From: Sphingobium psychrophilum
GTDB lineage: Bacteria; Pseudomonadota; Alphaproteobacteria; Sphingomonadales; Sphingomonadaceae
DNA: 64,000 nucleotides
Assembly: GCF_012927105.1 (NCBI RefSeq)
Contig: NZ_JABBFV010000002.1
Location: forward strand, 248,001 to 312,000
Reading direction: 5' to 3'
Made by a program: the position numbers and the translations under genes. Positions 61,471 to 64,000 of the stretch are shown one piece after another (the first letter of the stretch is position 1; every line of letters starts with the position of its first letter). The notes beneath the pieces were generated by a model. The model was given only the letters and a program-made list of their open reading frames with translations. It did not search any database and was not told where the DNA came from.

Positions 61471-63776
61471 GCGGCGCGATGGTCCGCGATGGCGCGCAAT
61501 ATCCGTTCGGGCGTGGCTGGTGCATCCAGCGGGGGCAAAGCGCGCTTGTCCGGCGCGACGGCGGCGATCGCCTGATGAAGCGCGGAAAAGACCGAAATCG
61601 CCAGCATGAAGGGCGGCTCGCCCACCGCCTTGGACCGGTTGATCGTCGGCTGCACATTCTCCCCGTCCCACAGCTGGATCGACAGATGGCGCGGCCGGTC
61701 CGACGCGGTCGGGATCTTGTAGGTTGCGGGCGAATGGGTCAGCAGCCGGCCCTTGTCATCCCACACGAGTTCCTCGGTGGTGAGCCATCCCTGGCCTTGC
61801 AGGAAGCCGCCCTCGATCTGGCCGATGTCGATCACCGGGTTCAGCGATTTGCCGACATCATGCAGGATATCGACCGCCAGCACCCGATGCTCGCCGGTCA
61901 GCGTGTCGATCGCCACCTCCGCCACCGCTGCGCCATAGGCGAAATAGTAAAAAGGCCGCCCCTTATGTGCGGCGCGGTCATAAGCGATGTCGGGCGTGGC
62001 GTAATAGCCGGTCGAGGAGAGCGAGATGCGGCCCATATGCGCCTTGCGGCAGAGGTCGCCGAAGCCCATCCATTCCGTCCCAATCTGCACCGCACCGTCC
62101 GAGAAACGCACGGCTTTCTCTCCGCAACCAAAGCTGCGCGCAGCGAAGGCAGTCAGCCGGTCGCGGATCGTCATCGCGGCGTTGTAGGCCGCCATGCCAT
62201 TCAAATCCGCGCCCGACGACGCCGCCGTCGCGGAGGTATTGGGCACCTTGTCCGTCCGCGTCGCGGTGATCCGCACCTGTCCCACTGGCACGGCGAACAC
62301 ATCGGCCACCACCTGCGCCACCTTGATATAGAGACCCTGCCCCATCTCGGTGCCGCCATGATTGATCTGGATGCTGCCGTCGGCATAGACATGGACCAGC
62401 GCGCCGGCCTGGTTGAGATGCGTGGTGGTGAAACTGATGCCGAATTTCACCGGGGTTAGCGCGATCCCTTTCTTCAACACCGGATTGCGCGCGTTGAACG
62501 CGGCGATCGCCTGCCGCCGTGCGTCATAGCGGGCGTCCGCGCGCAACCGGGCGATCAGCTGGGGCGCTATATTGTCCGTCAATTGCATGTCATAAGGCGT
62601 CACATCGCGGCCGGGGCCATAGAGATTGGCAATCCGCACATCGATCGGATCGATCCCCAGATGCGCGGCGACATCGTCCATGATCCGCTCAATCGCCAGC
62701 ATTCCCTGCGGCCCGCCAAAGCCGCGAAAGGCGGTGGCGGACACGGTATGGGTTTTTAGACGTTCCGAAATGATCTCGATCGCGGGCAGATGATAGCAAT
62801 TGTCGGCATGGAACATCGCCCGGTCGTTGATCGCGGGGGAGAGGTCGACGGTCGCGCCGCAGCGGGAAGCGAGCCGCAGCTTGAGCGCCAGTACGCGGCC
62901 CTGTGCGTCAAAGCCCGTCTCATAATCGACCCGGAAATCATGCCGCTTGCCGGTCATCACCATGTCGTCGTCGCGGTCGCAGCGGAACTTGGCGGGGCGT
63001 CCCGTCTTGTCCGCGACCAGGGCGGCGGCAGCGGCGAAGAGGGCGGCCTGTGTTTCCTTGCCCCCGAACGCGCCGCCCATGCGCCGCACCTCGACCGTCA
63101 CGTCGGCGGAACGGCGACAGAGCATATGCGCGACCAGATGCTGCACTTCGCTGGGATGCTGGGTGGAGGACAGGACATGCATCTGTCCATCCTCACCCGG
63201 CGTCGCGATCGCGACCTGGCCCTCCAGATAGAAATGATCCTGCCCGCCCATGTCGAAGCCACCGGTCAGACGATGGGGCGCCTGCGCCAGCGCGGCGGCG
63301 GCGTCGCCCCGCGCCATGCGCTGGGTCGGCTCGATCAACGACGCGGCAGCGCGGGCATCGGCGATCGTCAGATGCGCGGGCAAGGGTTCATAAGCGATCT
63401 CGCCCAGCCGCGCCGCCTGCCGCGCGGCGCGCTGGCTGGTCGCAGCGACCAGGAAGATGGGCTGGCCGACGCAGATGACCTCGCCATCCGCAAGCAGTCG
63501 ATCGTCGCCAGCGACCGGGCTGACGTCGTTCGCGCCGGAAATGTCGGCGGCGGTATAGACCGCGACCACGCCCGGCGCGGCGCGCACGGCGGCCAGGTCG
63601 ATCGCCGTGATCCGCGCATGGGCCTCCTTGCTTTGACCGAAGGCCAGGTGCAGCATCGCCGCCGGTTCGGGCAGGTCGTCGGCATAGCGGGCAAGGCCGC
63701 TCACATGCAGCGCCGCGCTGTCATGCGGGTTGGATGGTTTCGTGCATGCCAACAAGCCGGGATCGCGTTCAGCCAT
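61467..63776 (-). CDS. xdhB: Xanthine dehydrogenase molybdopterin-binding subunit XdhB
   Basis: 769 residues, full length. Motifs include ARYADDLPEPAAMLHLAFGQ at the N-terminus, RRMGGAFGGKETQAALFAAA for the molybdopterin, FRGFGGPQGMLAIE with the substrate Arg, GTEMGQGLYIKVAQVVADVF, GQIEGGFLQGQGWLTTEEL, and the catalytic Glu in KAVGEPPFMLAI. It oxidises hypoxanthine to xanthine and xanthine to urate together with XdhA. Its start overlaps the xdhA stop by eight bases, and its stop overlaps the xdhC start. Confidence 0.95.
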   Translation of the reverse strand: MAERDPGLLACTKPSNPHDSAALHVSGLARYADDLPEPAAMLHLAFGQSKEAHARITAIDLAAVRAAPGVVAVYTAADISGANDVSPVAGDDRLLADGEVICVGQPIFLVAATSQRAARQAARLGEIAYEPLPAHLTIADARAAASLIEPTQRMARGDAAAALAQAPHRLTGGFDMGGQDHFYLEGQVAIATPGEDGQMHVLSSTQHPSEVQHLVAHMLCRRSADVTVEVRRMGGAFGGKETQAALFAAAAALVADKTGRPAKFRCDRDDDMVMTGKRHDFRVDYETGFDAQGRVLALKLRLASRCGATVDLSPAINDRAMFHADNCYHLPAIEIISERLKTHTVSATAFRGFGGPQGMLAIERIMDDVAAHLGIDPIDVRIANLYGPGRDVTPYDMQLTDNIAPQLIARLRADARYDARRQAIAAFNARNPVLKKGIALTPVKFGISFTTTHLNQAGALVHVYADGSIQINHGGTEMGQGLYIKVAQVVADVFAVPVGQVRITATRTDKVPNTSATAASSGADLNGMAAYNAAMTIRDRLTAFAARSFGCGEKAVRFSDGAVQIGTEWMGFGDLCRKAHMGRISLSSTGYYATPDIAYDRAAHKGRPFYYFAYGAAVAEVAIDTLTGEHRVLAVDILHDVGKSLNPVIDIGQIEGGFLQGQGWLTTEELVWDDKGRLLTHSPATYKIPTASDRPRHLSIQLWDGENVQPTINRSKAVGEPPFMLAISVFSALHQAIAAVAPDKRALPPLDAPATPERILRAIADHRAA

Positions 63777-64000
63777 GCTCCGCCTCCAGCGCCAGCAGCG
63801 ATGCCGGCGCGCCCGACTCCCGATGCCACAACCGCCACAACAGGCTGGCCGCCGCCTCGATCCGATAAGCGGCGCTTCCGCGCACATCGCTCAACGGATC
63901 ATAATCCTCACCCAGCGCGGCCACCGCGTCCGCGATCGTCGCCTGTGTCAAAGACTGGCCCGTCAGCGCGCCTTCGCAAGCCAGCGCCCGGCTCGGCGTT
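63769..64000 (-). CDS. xdhA: Xanthine dehydrogenase small subunit XdhA, C-terminal end (runs off window)
   Basis: Seventy-six residues before the stop at 63769 are visible, entering from the right edge: TPSRALACEGALTGQSLTQA, then DYDPLSDVRGSAAYRIEAAA and LLWRLWHRESG. The pattern PLSDVRGSAAYR is the usual end of the FAD-binding small subunit of two-subunit xanthine dehydrogenases. The Fe-S and FAD domains lie outside the window. Position before xdhB-xdhC gives the standard xdhABC order. Confidence 0.88.
   Translation of the reverse strand, partial: TPSRALACEGALTGQSLTQATIADAVAALGEDYDPLSDVRGSAAYRIEAAASLLWRLWHRESGAPASLLALEAEHG

Overview
This window is high-GC alphaproteobacterial DNA, most likely from a sphingomonad (Sphingobium/Sphingomonas/Novosphingobium type). 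The main reasons are three TonB-dependent receptors (two of the TonB-Xanth-Caul type), GH97/GH13 and L-fucose loci of the kind seen in this group, GGAGAGG-type ribosome binding sites, ATGA-coupled operons, and the absence of PTS or ABC sugar importers. I see no tRNA, rRNA, CRISPR array, transposase or prophage gene. Genus-level placement is inference.

Region by region. (1) 1-7534: part of an exopolysaccharide locus. A truncated polyprenyl glycosylphosphotransferase runs off the left edge. Divergent from it is a tightly coupled operon: a Walker-A-less BY-kinase-like protein, Wzy-like polymerase/ligase, Wzx-like flippase, GT4 and GT2 glycosyltransferases, and a UDP-glucuronate decarboxylase that would supply UDP-xylose. 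(2) 7723-27905: a carbohydrate locus best explained as use of fucosylated, acetylated xyloglucan side chains. It has secreted GH2 and GH35 beta-galactosidases, GH29 alpha-fucosidase, GH31 alpha-xylosidase, GH1 beta-glucosidase, two esterases, a TonB receptor, a FucP-type L-fucose permease, an IclR regulator and a non-phosphorylating L-fucose pathway. The fucose dehydrogenase is fused to the small (SAF) subunit of a UxaA-type dehydratase. (3) 27965-33724: catalase-peroxidase KatG, divergent from a Ku-LigD end-joining operon. (4) 33729-37562: a TetR regulator divergent from an acyl-CoA dehydrogenase/thiolase/SDR beta-oxidation cassette. (5) 37633-47244: a maltose/starch locus (GH97, cytosolic GH13, secreted GH13, TonB receptor) with a divergent LacI-type regulator. 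(6) 47252-64000: a large purine locus. Its envelope part has an NCS2 permease, two secreted NUP proteins, a TonB receptor and a secreted adenosine-deaminase-like protein. Its cytosolic part has a LysR regulator, phosphoribosyltransferase, LOG phosphoribohydrolase, adenine deaminase, a frameshifted HAD phosphatase, guanine deaminase, XdhC, XdhB and the end of XdhA.

How they work together. In region 2 oligosaccharides would enter through the TonB receptor, be trimmed in the periplasm from the fucose tip inward (fucose, galactose, xylose, glucose), and fucose would enter by FucP and be oxidised to a diketo-deoxy acid. In region 6 nucleosides would be deaminated and split outside the inner membrane, the bases imported by the NCS2 permease, then converted by adenine and guanine deaminase and xanthine dehydrogenase toward urate, or salvaged by the phosphoribosyltransferase.

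The least standard items are the AKR-SAF fusion enzyme, the periplasmic purine nucleoside system with two NUP proteins that look like nucleoside phosphorylases rather than permeases, the pseudo-BY-kinase, and a pair of near-identical LacI-like operators 11 kb apart on the two plus-strand transcription units of region 2.
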